Position numbers and translations under genes: made by a program | In this document: piece by piece, positions 38,301-47,275 of the stretch | Numbering within the stretch: position 1 is the first letter of the stretch | How the letters are laid out: each line of letters opens with the position of its first letter | The notes under the pieces: generated by a model | Seen by the model: only the letters and a program-made list of their open reading frames with translations | The model's database searches: none | What the model was told of the DNA's origin: nothing | Origin: Paludibacteraceae bacterium | GTDB lineage: Bacteria; Bacteroidota; Bacteroidia; Bacteroidales; Paludibacteraceae | Length of the DNA stretch: 64,000 nucleotides | NCBI GenBank assembly: GCA_017479885.1 | Contig: JAFVBR010000030.1 | Span: forward strand, 1 to 64,000 | Direction: 5' to 3'

Positions 38301-38445
38301 CCTGAAGATAAAGCCTGTGAAGTGCCGCTATGCACAGGATTTCCGTCCGATAATCCGCAAGGACGTGGAGACGCAGAACGCCACGCTGAAGAAGATGATA
38401 AATGAGACTCTGAAGCGTAATGCAAGCATAAAGAGTGAAGAATGA
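35323..38445 (+). CDS. AsmA-family envelope protein
   Basis: A 1040-residue protein with one N-terminal membrane helix (about 6-32) and a long periplasmic beta-rich body. The N-terminal FFSTFPEFGLRIDGL segment and the C-terminal ARGAVSITGKDLVLLDSETF block are typical of AsmA proteins. Related AsmA/TamB-type proteins are thought to form grooves that move or hold lipids between inner and outer membranes. It is much longer than E. coli AsmA (about 617). It sits in an operon-like run after ileS and a lipoprotein. Confidence 0.82.
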   Translation: MKRFWKIFGITLGSVVGVALVAVLVVIYMVFTPKRLTPIVRSVVDDYVACEHEVGEVDLTFFSTFPEFGLRIDGLYLVNPMPGAQSDTLLAAPEVVARVDVKKFLKEKALDVHELSLKQAEANIFINEAGKSNIDVFVLPEDTTEDDTTAFSLPFDKLNVEALTLTAPVITFVDKKDSIEASLRNTTLSADADGWEDIGVLLSADYASATIGEEQYADSIAVRIESRHTGVNIDSLRFTLRDARLSLNEFDIALRGEVAIPDDDIRIDADIQTGEWDIPALLNLLPESITNLLQGIDIDEAKARLQATVAGVYNDSTMPLIDASLSLTEGKAAYMKVFPYRISDIGVEADAHIDLNKKQESAVKINRLHARTGKTTIDAEGNISELLDDMLCDVSAKLDVNLPEFKRYLESDGIETDLQGRAKGSAKAKIRMSDLSDMKLAKGSISGNIDLTELHVTYDSILLDVPKTNLRFNIPNRQPSRKQVSWIDATLSPESVKAEMTDLVRADLGSSTIRLQASDVLQKSNMLYADLGLQTERLEAELDSMGATLQQPELTAAVDYNMKDTKQVPTVDATLKLNDIAGYYDNIQAHLGKSTLKAALSPSSNDRTQPKLHASLNTASLKATMGDDVKAQTGALAVTADAVRDPKKENMLLQWNPRLKVDLSDGEAELKSFAEEIIIPQISFDYSNKVFNISRSNINIGNSDFSLRGEVRNIGKWLDKEGNLEGELAFTSQHTDVNELMALTSADSGTEETKEEAEAAMTAEDKEANPFLVPKDVDLTLTTDIREAVVFDQLARELGGKLYVKDGVLVLEEMGFICNAAKLQLTAIYKTPRRNHLYAGLDYHMVDINMQELVNMIPQIDTMMPMLRSFRGNGEFHLAAETFLTANYDPKWSTARGAVSITGKDLVLLDSETFGKIAKILMFNRKTENLVDSISVQATLFKKEIDIYPFCMSIDKYMAAAGGRHNLDMSFDYHISLLKPLYIGVDVQGTFDDLKIKPVKCRYAQDFRPIIRKDVETQNATLKKMINETLKRNASIKSEE

Positions 38446-38472
38446 GGAATTAATAATTAAAAATATAAGTAT

Positions 38473-39948
38473 ATGAAAGCATTTCGATTTATCAGCCTGC
38501 TTATGGTAGGCTTAGTGTGCACCAGTTGCCTTACCACGTTGCTTACCGTGGCTTCCGCTCCGCAAAGGCCTGTAGCAACTACCGTAGTTACAACTCCGGC
38601 AACAGTAGTAACCACACCCCAACCAGTGGTATATGCCACTCCTGCAAGCACAACGACCACTGTGAGAACATCGGGTCGCGCCACCACCACCACTGTAAAG
38701 GTGAACGCTATGACGACCGACATCAGTCTGCACCTTGACCTTCAGGCAGTGGCTGCGGCTTTTGCACAGTCGGAGTCGGTAGAAGAGTTTGAGATGATAC
38801 TCAACTCGTCGCGCTACATGATTTCCAACCTGGACCTCAACCACGACGGATACATAGACTATCTGCGCGTGATGGAGGTGATGAACTCCTACAACCACGT
38901 GTTCGTCATACAGTCGGTGCTGGCATACAACGTGTTCCAGAATATCGCCACTATAACAGTGGAGATGGGTGCCACTCCGTATTTCCAGATAATAGGTGAC
39001 CCGTACGTATATGGTACAAACTATATTGTTCAGCCTGTATTTGTAAGGAACCCGCCATTGTACACCGCGTTCCGCCGTGCCGACTATGTGGTATGGCAGT
39101 CACCGTATTACTGGGGTTATCTGCCTTCGTACTACTCGAAGCCCGCACCTCAGTATCTGAGTCACTATCAGGCATACGTGACCACATATATGCACAACCA
39201 CAAGTATTGCCACGAGGTGACTTACCCGACAGTGGTTCACTACACAAACTACATTACCGTAATACAGAATGTATCGCGCAACGACTATCAGACTTCTCAT
39301 CCAGAGGAATCGTTCAGCAAACGTACATCCGGCATGACATATACTCCTACCGGCAGTACGGCAGCGAGCGGAGTAAGAAATGCGAATGACGTACGTCAGG
39401 CAGTGGCAGCAACATCGGTGACCACAACCAACAGCGGCTCGTCGCGTTCTGCTCAGGCTGCAACCAAGACCACTACCACCACATCAGGTTCGTCACGCTC
39501 GGCGCAGGCTTCGTCTTCGACTACAACGTCAAGCAGTTCATCTTCACGTTCGGCATCTGCAAGCACTTCAACATCAACTTCGAAGAACACAGCTTCGGCA
39601 AATACGGCAGAGACACAGCCCAGACGTGAGACCACAACCACCACTACGCGCACATCGTCAACCACAACATCGTCGTCGCCTTCACGCTCGACAACGACAA
39701 CCAAGACCACAACCACCACTTCGCGTTCGGCATCGGCATCGACAAACGTTCAGCCCAGCAGAACGACAAGCACAACATCGAAGGTGAACAACGAGGGCCG
39801 CGTACGTTCAACATCAACCACCCGTACGACGGTAGAGTCAACATCGCGTTCGGCAGCAAGTGCTTCGCAAAGCCGCTCCGCTTCGACAGAGAGCACCGGA
39901 ACGAGCCGCAGTGCATCAGCAAGTTCCACCTCAAGGAGCAGCAGGTAA
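38473..39948 (+). CDS. lipoprotein with EF-hand-like loop and Ser/Thr-rich tail
   Basis: A 491-residue predicted lipoprotein (TSC, Cys19). After a Thr/Val/Pro-rich stretch (30-80) comes a compact domain with a calcium-loop motif DLNHDGYIDY (121-130), then an aromatic-rich region (about 165-260, many Tyr). The last 190 or so residues are almost purely Ser, Thr, Ala and Arg with repeated GSSRSAQA and SRSASA words. The tail is probably disordered and extracellular. I see almost no Asp-Ser/Thr in it, so the Bacteroides O-glycosylation motif does not explain its composition. Function unknown. Confidence 0.65.
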   Translation: MKAFRFISLLMVGLVCTSCLTTLLTVASAPQRPVATTVVTTPATVVTTPQPVVYATPASTTTTVRTSGRATTTTVKVNAMTTDISLHLDLQAVAAAFAQSESVEEFEMILNSSRYMISNLDLNHDGYIDYLRVMEVMNSYNHVFVIQSVLAYNVFQNIATITVEMGATPYFQIIGDPYVYGTNYIVQPVFVRNPPLYTAFRRADYVVWQSPYYWGYLPSYYSKPAPQYLSHYQAYVTTYMHNHKYCHEVTYPTVVHYTNYITVIQNVSRNDYQTSHPEESFSKRTSGMTYTPTGSTAASGVRNANDVRQAVAATSVTTTNSGSSRSAQAATKTTTTTSGSSRSAQASSSTTTSSSSSSRSASASTSTSTSKNTASANTAETQPRRETTTTTTRTSSTTTSSSPSRSTTTTKTTTTTSRSASASTNVQPSRTTSTTSKVNNEGRVRSTSTTRTTVESTSRSAASASQSRSASTESTGTSRSASASSTSRSSR

Positions 39949-39968
39949 CCAAAAAACAGAATAAAGAT

Positions 39969-42053
39969 ATGAAACGTTTACTTACAGTAGCAGCAATAGC
40001 ATTAGCCATGGTAGCATGCAACAAACAGAATCCGTTGTTGTCGGGCACCGAGACCCCTTACGGAGTGCCTGCGTTCGACAAGATAGAGCTTAGTGACTAC
40101 GAGCCTGCCTTCCGCGAGGCCATACGCCGGTATGAGGCGGAGATAGATGCGATAGTGAACAACGAAGAGGAGCCCACTTTCGAAAACACGGTTGTTGCTC
40201 TTGACCGTTCGGGAGGACTGCTGGAAAAGGTGGAAGGAGCGTTCTTCAACGTGTTAGAGGCTGACGGCAACGACAAAATGGACGCCATAGCCGAACGTGT
40301 CACTCCGCTTGTGACCGAACTGACGGACAATATACTGCTCAACGAGCAACTGTTTGCCCGCATCAAAGCCGTGTATGAGCAGAAAGAGAGTCTGCAACTC
40401 AGCGGTGAGCAGATGCGCCTGCTGACAGAGACATACAAGAGTTTTGTCAACAATGGCGCCAACCTTGGCGAGGAGCAGAAAGAGCGCCTGAAAGAAATCA
40501 ACCAGCAGTTGTCGCTTCTTTCGCTGCAGTTCGGCAACAACGTAGTGGCAGAGACGAACAGTATCCTGCGTTTTGTAAAGGACGAGTCGGAACTGGAAGG
40601 TCTGCCTGAGGGTGCCAAGACAGCGGCTGCAGAGGCGGCAGCAGAAGCCGGAAGACCCGGAGAATGGCTGTTTACACCCAAGCGTACGAGCTTTACGCCG
40701 GTGCTGCAATATTGCAAGAACCGTGAACTACGCCGGCAGCTTCTGACGGACTATACTATTCGCGGCAACAGGGACAACGAAAACGACAACAAGACCGTTA
40801 TCAACCAGACTATGCGTCTGAGGATAGAGAAGGCCAAATTGTTCGGTTACAACTGTCCGGCAGACTATATACTGAACGACTGCATGGCAAAAGACTCGAA
40901 GACAGTGAATGAATTCCTACAGTCGGTATGGGCTCCTTCGCTGGCAGCAGCCAAGCGTGAGGCTGCCGAACTGCAACGCATGATGGACAAGGACCTGCCC
41001 GGAGAGAAACTGCAGCCATGGGACTGGTGGTATTATGCGGAAAAACTGCGTGCAGAAAAATACGCTTTGAACGAGGAGGACCTGAAGCCCTATTTCGAAC
41101 TGGGCAATGTGCGCCGCGGAGTGTTCGGATTGGCACATAACCTTTACGGACTGAACTTTGAGCCGCTGAGCGACATGCCGGTGTACAACAAAGAAGTGGA
41201 GGTGTTCCGCGTTACGGATGCAGAGGATAACCTTGTCGGCATACTGTACACCGACTACTTTCCGAGAGCAGGAAAGCGCCCGGGTGCATGGATGAACAAT
41301 ATATGTCCGCAGTATGTTGATGCCGATGGCAACGACCATCGTCCGGTGATAATCAATGTGGGCAACTTCAACAAACCTACGAAAGACAATCCGTCGCTGC
41401 TGTCAATGGACGATGTGGAGACTTTGTTCCATGAGTTCGGTCATGCTCTTCACGGTTTGCTTTCGAAAGCGACTTACAAGACCCTCTCGGGAACCAACGT
41501 GCCCAGAGACTTTGTAGAGATGCCTTCGCAGTTCATGGAGAACTATTGCTACGAGCCGGAGATAATGCGCACATACGCCTTCCACTATCAGACGGGCGAA
41601 GTGATGCCTGATTCGCTGATAGATAAAATCAACAATGCCCGCAAATTCAATCAGGGCTTTGTGGAGACCGAGTTGCTGAGTGCTTCTATTCTTGACATGG
41701 ACTACCATTGCCTTACTGAGGCTGACACCATTGACGTGAACAAGTTTGAGGCTGAGAGTATGCAGAAGATGCAGATGATTCCTGAAATCATAGTACGCTA
41801 CAGGAGCACTTTCTACAACCATATCTTCACTACCGGCTACGAAGCAGGTTACTACAGTTACACATGGTCGGCAGTGCTTGACTCGGACGCTTTTGCCGCT
41901 TTCAGCGAGACAGGTGACATACTGAACCAAGAGGTGGCAAAGCGCTTCCGCCATTTGCTTGAGCAAGGCGGCACACGCGATGCGCAGGAGTTGTGGAACG
42001 AGTTCAGGGGAAGACCTGCTGACCCGAGGTATCTGTTAGAGAAGAAGTTTTGA
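39969..42053 (+). CDS. M3-family oligopeptidase, lipoprotein form (Dcp-like)
   Basis: A 694-residue zinc metallopeptidase of family M3 with active site FHEFGHALHG (His488, Glu489, His492) and the downstream Glu. Overall length and the C-terminal ARYLLEKKF-like ending (DPRYLLEKKF) match peptidyl-dipeptidase Dcp / oligopeptidase A. Unlike the cytosolic forms it begins with a lipoprotein signal (MVACN, Cys17), so it should work in the periplasm or on the outer membrane, trimming short peptides. The oligopeptide transporter gene lies about 1 kb downstream on the same strand, suggesting a peptide-use module. Confidence 0.85.
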   Translation: MKRLLTVAAIALAMVACNKQNPLLSGTETPYGVPAFDKIELSDYEPAFREAIRRYEAEIDAIVNNEEEPTFENTVVALDRSGGLLEKVEGAFFNVLEADGNDKMDAIAERVTPLVTELTDNILLNEQLFARIKAVYEQKESLQLSGEQMRLLTETYKSFVNNGANLGEEQKERLKEINQQLSLLSLQFGNNVVAETNSILRFVKDESELEGLPEGAKTAAAEAAAEAGRPGEWLFTPKRTSFTPVLQYCKNRELRRQLLTDYTIRGNRDNENDNKTVINQTMRLRIEKAKLFGYNCPADYILNDCMAKDSKTVNEFLQSVWAPSLAAAKREAAELQRMMDKDLPGEKLQPWDWWYYAEKLRAEKYALNEEDLKPYFELGNVRRGVFGLAHNLYGLNFEPLSDMPVYNKEVEVFRVTDAEDNLVGILYTDYFPRAGKRPGAWMNNICPQYVDADGNDHRPVIINVGNFNKPTKDNPSLLSMDDVETLFHEFGHALHGLLSKATYKTLSGTNVPRDFVEMPSQFMENYCYEPEIMRTYAFHYQTGEVMPDSLIDKINNARKFNQGFVETELLSASILDMDYHCLTEADTIDVNKFEAESMQKMQMIPEIIVRYRSTFYNHIFTTGYEAGYYSYTWSAVLDSDAFAAFSETGDILNQEVAKRFRHLLEQGGTRDAQELWNEFRGRPADPRYLLEKKF

Positions 42054-42093
42054 AATATAGCGGCTTCTGCAGAAACAAGGCTTTCACCAAGGA

Positions 42094-43014
42094 GTGATGA
42101 AATATTTTTTGAAGCATATCACGGAACTGACGTGGCTGGCGGGCATCTTGCTGTCAGTGGCAGCCTTGTGCATGTGGATACCTGATTTTGTACAGTCGGT
42201 GCCGCTCCTATGGCAAACCATTACAACGATGGTGCTGTCGGTATGCAATGCGGTACTGCTGATGTATCTGCTTTATCAGTCGGGTGTGACGCGTACCCGG
42301 TCGGCAGTGCCTCTGTTTTGCTACGTGCTGCTGGTGGGAGCGATGGGCGATCTGCATCAGCAGTGGGACGGTCAGTTGTCGGTATTGGCACTGCAGGCGG
42401 TGCTGCTGTTGCTGATGCATGCATACAGGTCCGCCAATGCCGTGCACGAGAGTTTTCTGTGCACGATAGTGCTTTGTACGGCAGCTTTGTTGCAGCCGGA
42501 TATACTGATAATGCTGCCAGTAGTGTGGATAGGTCTGGCTGTGCAGCGGGCAATGAATGTGAGAGTGATGCTGGCATCGCTGATAGCGGCAGGTGTGTTC
42601 GGTCTGTATATGTGGATATCTTCCATGCTTTATCCAGATGCTTTCTCCGTGGTCAGTATAAATGATGCTTTCCGGCATGAACTGCCTATGGCGGAAAATC
42701 TGTTGCAACCGGCTGTTCTGACAGTGTTTGCCATAGTGTTTGCCGTGATTTCGCTTACAGGCTTCGCGCGCGAGAACAGCCGTGCCCAGTCGCTGGTGCT
42801 GATTATGCTGATGCTGACAATTGCGGGGGTGGTAATGATGTTTTTCCCTCCTGCATACTTCACGTCGCTCATGTCAACGGCCGCCTATTGTTCGGCGGCT
42901 CTGGCAGTTTACTGCTTCTGCTCAAGACAGTCGGTTGCGATGGGTATAATATTCATAATGTATATCCTCATATCGCTGTCGGTTTTTGTCATTACATTAA
43001 TCAAACCATTTTAA
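42094..43014 (+). CDS. polytopic inner membrane protein
   Basis: A 306-residue protein with about eight to nine predicted membrane helices and very short loops. It resembles the undescribed multi-pass proteins of Bacteroidales envelope operons; I recognise no family motif. It lies between the M3 peptidase (40 bp upstream) and the OPT transporter (23 bp downstream), so co-transcription is likely. A role in peptide uptake is inference only. Confidence 0.55.
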   Translation: MMKYFLKHITELTWLAGILLSVAALCMWIPDFVQSVPLLWQTITTMVLSVCNAVLLMYLLYQSGVTRTRSAVPLFCYVLLVGAMGDLHQQWDGQLSVLALQAVLLLLMHAYRSANAVHESFLCTIVLCTAALLQPDILIMLPVVWIGLAVQRAMNVRVMLASLIAAGVFGLYMWISSMLYPDAFSVVSINDAFRHELPMAENLLQPAVLTVFAIVFAVISLTGFARENSRAQSLVLIMLMLTIAGVVMMFFPPAYFTSLMSTAAYCSAALAVYCFCSRQSVAMGIIFIMYILISLSVFVITLIKPF

Positions 43015-43037
43015 AACAATATTAAACGAGTACAATT

Positions 43038-44981
43038 ATGCAATTACCGGAAAACGCCAATCGTCCGTTGAAAGAGGGCGAACAGTACAAACCGATTCTT
43101 CCTGCTGACAGCAACTTCGCAGAAGTGACACCATATTCGGTCAGTATGGGTGTTTTGATGGCAGTGATATTTTCTGCTGCTGCAGCCTACCTGGGACTGA
43201 AGGTAGGACAGGTGTTCGAAGCTGCCATTCCTATTGCTATTATAGCCGTAGGTCTGTCGTCAGCTCTCCGCCGCAAGAATGCCATCGGCGAAAACGTGAT
43301 AATCCAGTCGATAGGTGCATCGTCGGGAGTGATAGTGGCAGGTGCGATATTCACTTTGCCGGCACTGTATATCCTTCAGGCAAAGTATCCCGATATAACC
43401 GTCAACTTCATGCAGGTGTTTATGGCATCGCTGCTCGGAGGCTGTTTAGGAATATTGTTCCTTATTCCTTTCCGCAAGTATTTCGTGAGCGACATGCACG
43501 GCAAGTATCCTTTCCCCGAGGCAACAGCCACAACGCAGGTGCTGGTATCGGGCGAGCAGGGCGGCAAGCAAGCCAAGCCTCTGATATGGGCGGCAGCGAT
43601 AGGCGGAATATACGATTTTGTAGTTTCCACGTTCGGGTTGTGGACAGAGGAGCTGTCAACCCGCATGACAGGTTGGGGTGAAGCGCTGGCAGCCAAGTGG
43701 AAACTGACGTTCTCGGTCAACACGTCTGCTGCGGTGCTGGGCTTGGGATACATAGTAGGACTCAAGTATGCCGCCATCATCTGCTGCGGTTCGCTGTTTG
43801 TATGGTGGTTTCTGATTCCGCTGCTGGGCATGACAACAGTTGACAGCGTAATGCTCAGCGACAAGGATCCCCAGTGGATTTTCAGCAACTATGCGAGATA
43901 TATAGGCATAGGTGCTATAGCGATGGCTGGAGTGATAGGCATAGTGAAGTCGTGGGGTGTGATAAAAGGTGCAGTGGGTCTGGCAGGCAAGGAGTTGCGG
44001 GGCAAAGGCAAGCAGGTGGCGCAGGCTGCAGTGCGCACGGAGCGTGACCTGAGCATGCGCTTTCTGTTGATAGCTGTTTGTGCAGCGCTGCTGATAGTGT
44101 TCGTGTTCTTCTGGTTGGGTGTGATACATAATTTCTGGCAGGCGCTGATAGCATGGCTTGTGGTGACGGTGATAGCATTCTTGTTCACTACTGTAGCCGC
44201 CAATGCCATAGCCATAGTGGGCAGCAACCCCGTGAGCGGAATGACGCTGATGACGCTTATCATTGCCTCCGTTGTGCTGGTAGCAGTAGGACTGAAGGGT
44301 ACTTCTGGAATGGTAGGAGCGATGGTGATAGGCGGTGTGGTATGCACAGCATTGAGCATGGCTGGCGGATTTATCACCGACCTGAAGATAGGTTATTGGA
44401 TAGGCTCTACTCCGAAGAAACAGGAGTCGTGGAAATTCTTGGGCACATTGGTGTCGGCAGCAACTGTGGGAGGTGTGATAATAATACTCAACAAGACATA
44501 CGGTTTCACGGGTGACAATGCGTTGGTAGCCCCTCAGGCGAATGCCATGGCTGCGGTTATAGAACCGCTTATGATGGGTCAGGGAGCACCATGGCTGCTG
44601 TACGGCGTAGGTGCAGTGCTGGCACTGCTGCTGAATCTGCTGGGTGTGCCCGTGCTCGCGTTTGCGCTGGGAATGTTTATTCCTTTGCAATTGAACACAC
44701 CGCTTGTAATAGGCGGTTTCATCTCATGGCTCATGTCGCACGGCAAAGACAAAGAGCTGGCTCAGCTGCGTCAGGACAAGGGTACTCTGATTGCTTCGGG
44801 CTTCATAGCAGGCGGTGCATTGATGGGAGTTGTTTCTGCTGCCATACGTTTTGCAGGTGCCGACTGGTGGCTCAAGAGCTGGGCGGAGTCCGGATGGGCA
44901 CAAATGACAGGCATTATAGCATACATTGCTCTGATAGCATACTTTATTTCCACTTCTTACAAAATCAAGAAATATAAATAG
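43038..44981 (+). CDS. OPT-family oligopeptide transporter
   Basis: A 647-residue secondary transporter of the OPT superfamily with about 15 hydrophobic helices. The N-terminal half shows the family features PYSVSMGVLMAVIFSAAAAY and GKYPFPEATATTQVL, the latter being the conserved KYPFPE-type motif. It probably imports short peptides (or metal-chelate complexes) with protons. It is the last gene of the run before a strong convergent terminator at 45039-45077. The lipoprotein M3 peptidase upstream could supply its substrates. Confidence 0.87.
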   Translation: MQLPENANRPLKEGEQYKPILPADSNFAEVTPYSVSMGVLMAVIFSAAAAYLGLKVGQVFEAAIPIAIIAVGLSSALRRKNAIGENVIIQSIGASSGVIVAGAIFTLPALYILQAKYPDITVNFMQVFMASLLGGCLGILFLIPFRKYFVSDMHGKYPFPEATATTQVLVSGEQGGKQAKPLIWAAAIGGIYDFVVSTFGLWTEELSTRMTGWGEALAAKWKLTFSVNTSAAVLGLGYIVGLKYAAIICCGSLFVWWFLIPLLGMTTVDSVMLSDKDPQWIFSNYARYIGIGAIAMAGVIGIVKSWGVIKGAVGLAGKELRGKGKQVAQAAVRTERDLSMRFLLIAVCAALLIVFVFFWLGVIHNFWQALIAWLVVTVIAFLFTTVAANAIAIVGSNPVSGMTLMTLIIASVVLVAVGLKGTSGMVGAMVIGGVVCTALSMAGGFITDLKIGYWIGSTPKKQESWKFLGTLVSAATVGGVIIILNKTYGFTGDNALVAPQANAMAAVIEPLMMGQGAPWLLYGVGAVLALLLNLLGVPVLAFALGMFIPLQLNTPLVIGGFISWLMSHGKDKELAQLRQDKGTLIASGFIAGGALMGVVSAAIRFAGADWWLKSWAESGWAQMTGIIAYIALIAYFISTSYKIKKYK

Positions 44982-45038
44982 AATCCCGAAATCTATTTTA
45001 TTCGGAGTATAGGTCAATTATTCATATACTGTTAGTAT

Positions 45039-45077
45039 AAAACAAGAGAAACGGAATTAGTCCGCTTCTCTTGTTTT
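45039..45077. terminator. bidirectional terminator between the OPT gene and pckA
   Basis: Arms of 17 nt (45039-45055 and 45061-45077) pair with one mismatch around a 5-nt loop, flanked by AAAA and TTTT. It serves both convergent genes. The core CCGCTTCTCTTG recurs in the terminator at 27898-27926. Confidence 0.88.
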
Positions 45078-45114
45078 ATTCTGCCCGATACAGACAAAAC
45101 ATCTTATCTTATTC

Positions 45115-46719
45115 TTAAAGTTTGGGACCTGCTGCAACCAGTGCCTTGCCTGCTGCATTGCCTTCGTACTTAACGAAGTTCTTGATGAAGCGTGCTGCAA
45201 GGTCTTTAGCCTTCTCTTCCCAAACAGCTGCGTCAGCATAAGTGTCGCGAGGATCAAGGATAGCAGGATCAACACCTGGCAGAGCGGTAGGTACCTCAAA
45301 GTCGAAGAAAGGAATCTTCTTGGTAGGAGCCGACTTGATGCTGCCGTCGAGAATAGCATCGATGATGCCGCGGGTATCACGAATGGATATACGTTTGCCT
45401 GTGCCATTCCAACCTGTGTTTACAAGATAAGCCTTGGCGCCGCTCTTCTCCATCTTCTTAACCAGTTCCTCAGCATATTTGGTAGGATGCAGTTCGAGGA
45501 ATGCCTGACCGAAGCAAGCCGAGAAAGTAGGAGTAGGCTCGGTGATTCCGCGCTCTGTTCCTGCCAGTTTGGCTGTGAATCCGCTCAGGAAATAATACTT
45601 GGTCTGCTCGGGAGTAAGAATCGAAACAGGAGGCAGAACACCGAATGCATCAGCCGAAAGGAAGATAACGTTTTCTGCTGCGGGACCTGCAGATATAGGA
45701 CGGACAATCTTCTCAATATGGTCGATAGGATAGCTTACGCGTGTGTTCTCGGTAACCGACTTGTCAGCGAAGTTGATTTTGCCGTTCTCATCAACGGTAA
45801 CGTTCTCCAGAAGGGCATTACGACGGATGGCATTGTAGATGTCAGGCTCCGACTCTTTATCAAGATTGATAACCTTTGCATAGCAGCCGCCTTCGAAGTT
45901 AAATACTCCGTTGTCGTCCCATCCATGCTCGTCGTCACCAATGAGCAGACGCTTCGGGTCAGTACTCAGAGTGGTTTTGCCTGTACCGCTGAGACCGAAG
46001 AAGATGGCAGTGTTCTTGCCCTGCATGTCAGTGTTAGCGGAGCAGTGCATAGAAGCGATGCCGCGGAGAGGCAGGTAGTAGTTCATCATAGAGAACATAC
46101 CTTTCTTCATCTCACCACCATACCATGTGTTGAGGATAACCTGCTCACGGCTTGTAGTATTGAAAGCAACGCAAGTTTCGGAGTTGAGACCGAGCTCCTT
46201 GTAGTTCTCAACCTTGGCAAGAGAAGCATTGTAGATGATGAAGTCAGGAGTGAAGTCCTTCAATTCTTCTTCTGTAGGACGGATGAACATGTTCTTAACG
46301 AAGTGAGCCTGCCATGCCACCTCAACGATGAAGCGAACAGCCATGCGGGTGTCCTTGTTGGCGCCGCAGAATGCATCAACAACATAAAGTTCCTTACCTG
46401 AGAGTTCTTTAACAGCAAGAGCCTTAACCTTTGCCCATACTTCTTCCGACATCGGGTGGTTGTCGTTCTTGTACTCGTCAGTTGTCCACCAAACGGTGTC
46501 CTTCGAGTTCTCGTCCATAACGATGTATTTGTCCTTGGGCGAGCGTCCAGTGTAAATACCGGTCATTACGTTCACTGCCCCGAGTTCGGTTTCCTGGCCC
46601 TTCTCGTAACCGGTAAGGGCAGGGTTGGTCTCTTCTGTAAAGAGATATTCATAACTCGGATTGTAAGCTTTCACAGTGGCACCTGTGATGCCGTACTGAG
46701 TCAAATCTAATGTTTTCAT
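45115..46719 (-). CDS. pckA: phosphoenolpyruvate carboxykinase (ATP)
   Basis: A 534-residue PEPCK of the ATP type. It has the kinase-1 loop [11 protein letters not shown] (about 240), the metal/kinase-2 segment [11 protein letters not shown], the substrate motif [10 protein letters not shown] and the C-terminal adenine-binding region around [11 protein letters not shown]. It interconverts oxaloacetate and PEP; in Bacteroidales it mainly fixes CO2 on the way to succinate, making ATP. It is a single-gene unit with a strong promoter about 150 bp upstream. Confidence 0.96.
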   Translation of the reverse strand: MKTLDLTQYGITGATVKAYNPSYEYLFTEETNPALTGYEKGQETELGAVNVMTGIYTGRSPKDKYIVMDENSKDTVWWTTDEYKNDNHPMSEEVWAKVKALAVKELSGKELYVVDAFCGANKDTRMAVRFIVEVAWQAHFVKNMFIRPTEEELKDFTPDFIIYNASLAKVENYKELGLNSETCVAFNTTSREQVILNTWYGGEMKKGMFSMMNYYLPLRGIASMHCSANTDMQGKNTAIFFGLSGTGKTTLSTDPKRLLIGDDEHGWDDNGVFNFEGGCYAKVINLDKESEPDIYNAIRRNALLENVTVDENGKINFADKSVTENTRVSYPIDHIEKIVRPISAGPAAENVIFLSADAFGVLPPVSILTPEQTKYYFLSGFTAKLAGTERGITEPTPTFSACFGQAFLELHPTKYAEELVKKMEKSGAKAYLVNTGWNGTGKRISIRDTRGIIDAILDGSIKSAPTKKIPFFDFEVPTALPGVDPAILDPRDTYADAAVWEEKAKDLAARFIKNFVKYEGNAAGKALVAAGPKL

Positions 46720-46871
46720 TGTTATATATAATTTATTGTTATTATTTACATGTTTTCATTCAGCCATAATAGGAAAACTATTTCTGACTGATGTCCGGCA
46801 TTGCACCTTGTATAATAATGTATCCACTTTATCCGCCCAACCTTGCAAAGCAGACCCTTCTTAAGGCGCTA

Positions 46872-46903
46872 CAAAGATAATATAAAAACCTGAGCACAGC
46901 AAA
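46872..46903 (-). promoter_or_regulatory. promoter of pckA
   Basis: Minus strand: TTTG (46900-46903), a 20-bp spacer and TATCTTTG (46872-46879). The leader before the ATG at 46719 is about 145 nt. Confidence 0.8.
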
Positions 46904-47045
46904 TTTATTACGGATTTTTTTCCATAATTATATTCTATGGTATTCAAATATGACAAAGAATACCTCGATTTTGCAACCTCCGCATTACAAAAATTATTTT
47001 TATACCCCAAAATATGCTATAAAGCATAATTTTTTGACATAAATA

Positions 47046-47077
47046 TTTGCGTATATGAAAAAAGTGCAGTACTTTTG
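47046..47077 (+). promoter_or_regulatory. promoter of the candidate small RNA
   Basis: TTTG (47046-47049), a 20-bp spacer and TACTTTTG (47070-47077) on the plus strand. No plus-strand gene follows for 2 kb, only a terminator. Confidence 0.75.
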
Positions 47078-47082
47078 CACCG

Positions 47083-47153
47083 TGTTTTTCATGGTATTAG
47101 ATTTAAGGTTAAGTAAAGATTGTGGTTGTCGCGATGACAACCCTTCTTTTTTT
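47083..47153 (+). ncRNA. candidate 70-nt small RNA
   Basis: Transcription from the promoter above would start near 47083 and end at a textbook intrinsic terminator, stem GGTTGTC/GACAACC (47124-47142) followed by CTTCTTTTTTT. The unpaired 5' half contains TTTTTCATGG and GATTTAAGGTTAAG. From memory it resembles short multi-copy small RNAs of Bacteroides, but I cannot name the family with confidence. No open reading frame of note. Confidence 0.55.
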
Positions 47154-47222
47154 ATATATATACCTGTCATGTAATCAGCATGAAATCATCGACAAGTCGA
47201 TGTTTACGACAATTACCGATAT

Positions 47223-47253
47223 AAAAAAGACGAGATTGAGTCTCGTCTTTTTT
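47223..47253. terminator. bidirectional terminator downstream of gldJ
   Basis: Arms AAAAAAGACGAGA and TCTCGTCTTTTTT form a perfect 13-bp stem with loop TTGAG. It lies about 25 bp past the gldJ stop and also faces the small RNA unit. Confidence 0.9.
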
Positions 47254-47275
47254 TGTTTGTCACCAAGAGTTTCGC

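Larger units (their letters stand above)
46720..47275. other. 556-bp region between pckA and gldJ
   Basis: Holds the pckA promoter and 5' leader, a free-standing plus-strand promoter with its own terminator about 65 nt further on (candidate small RNA), and a second bidirectional terminator serving gldJ. No protein gene seen. Confidence 0.6.
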
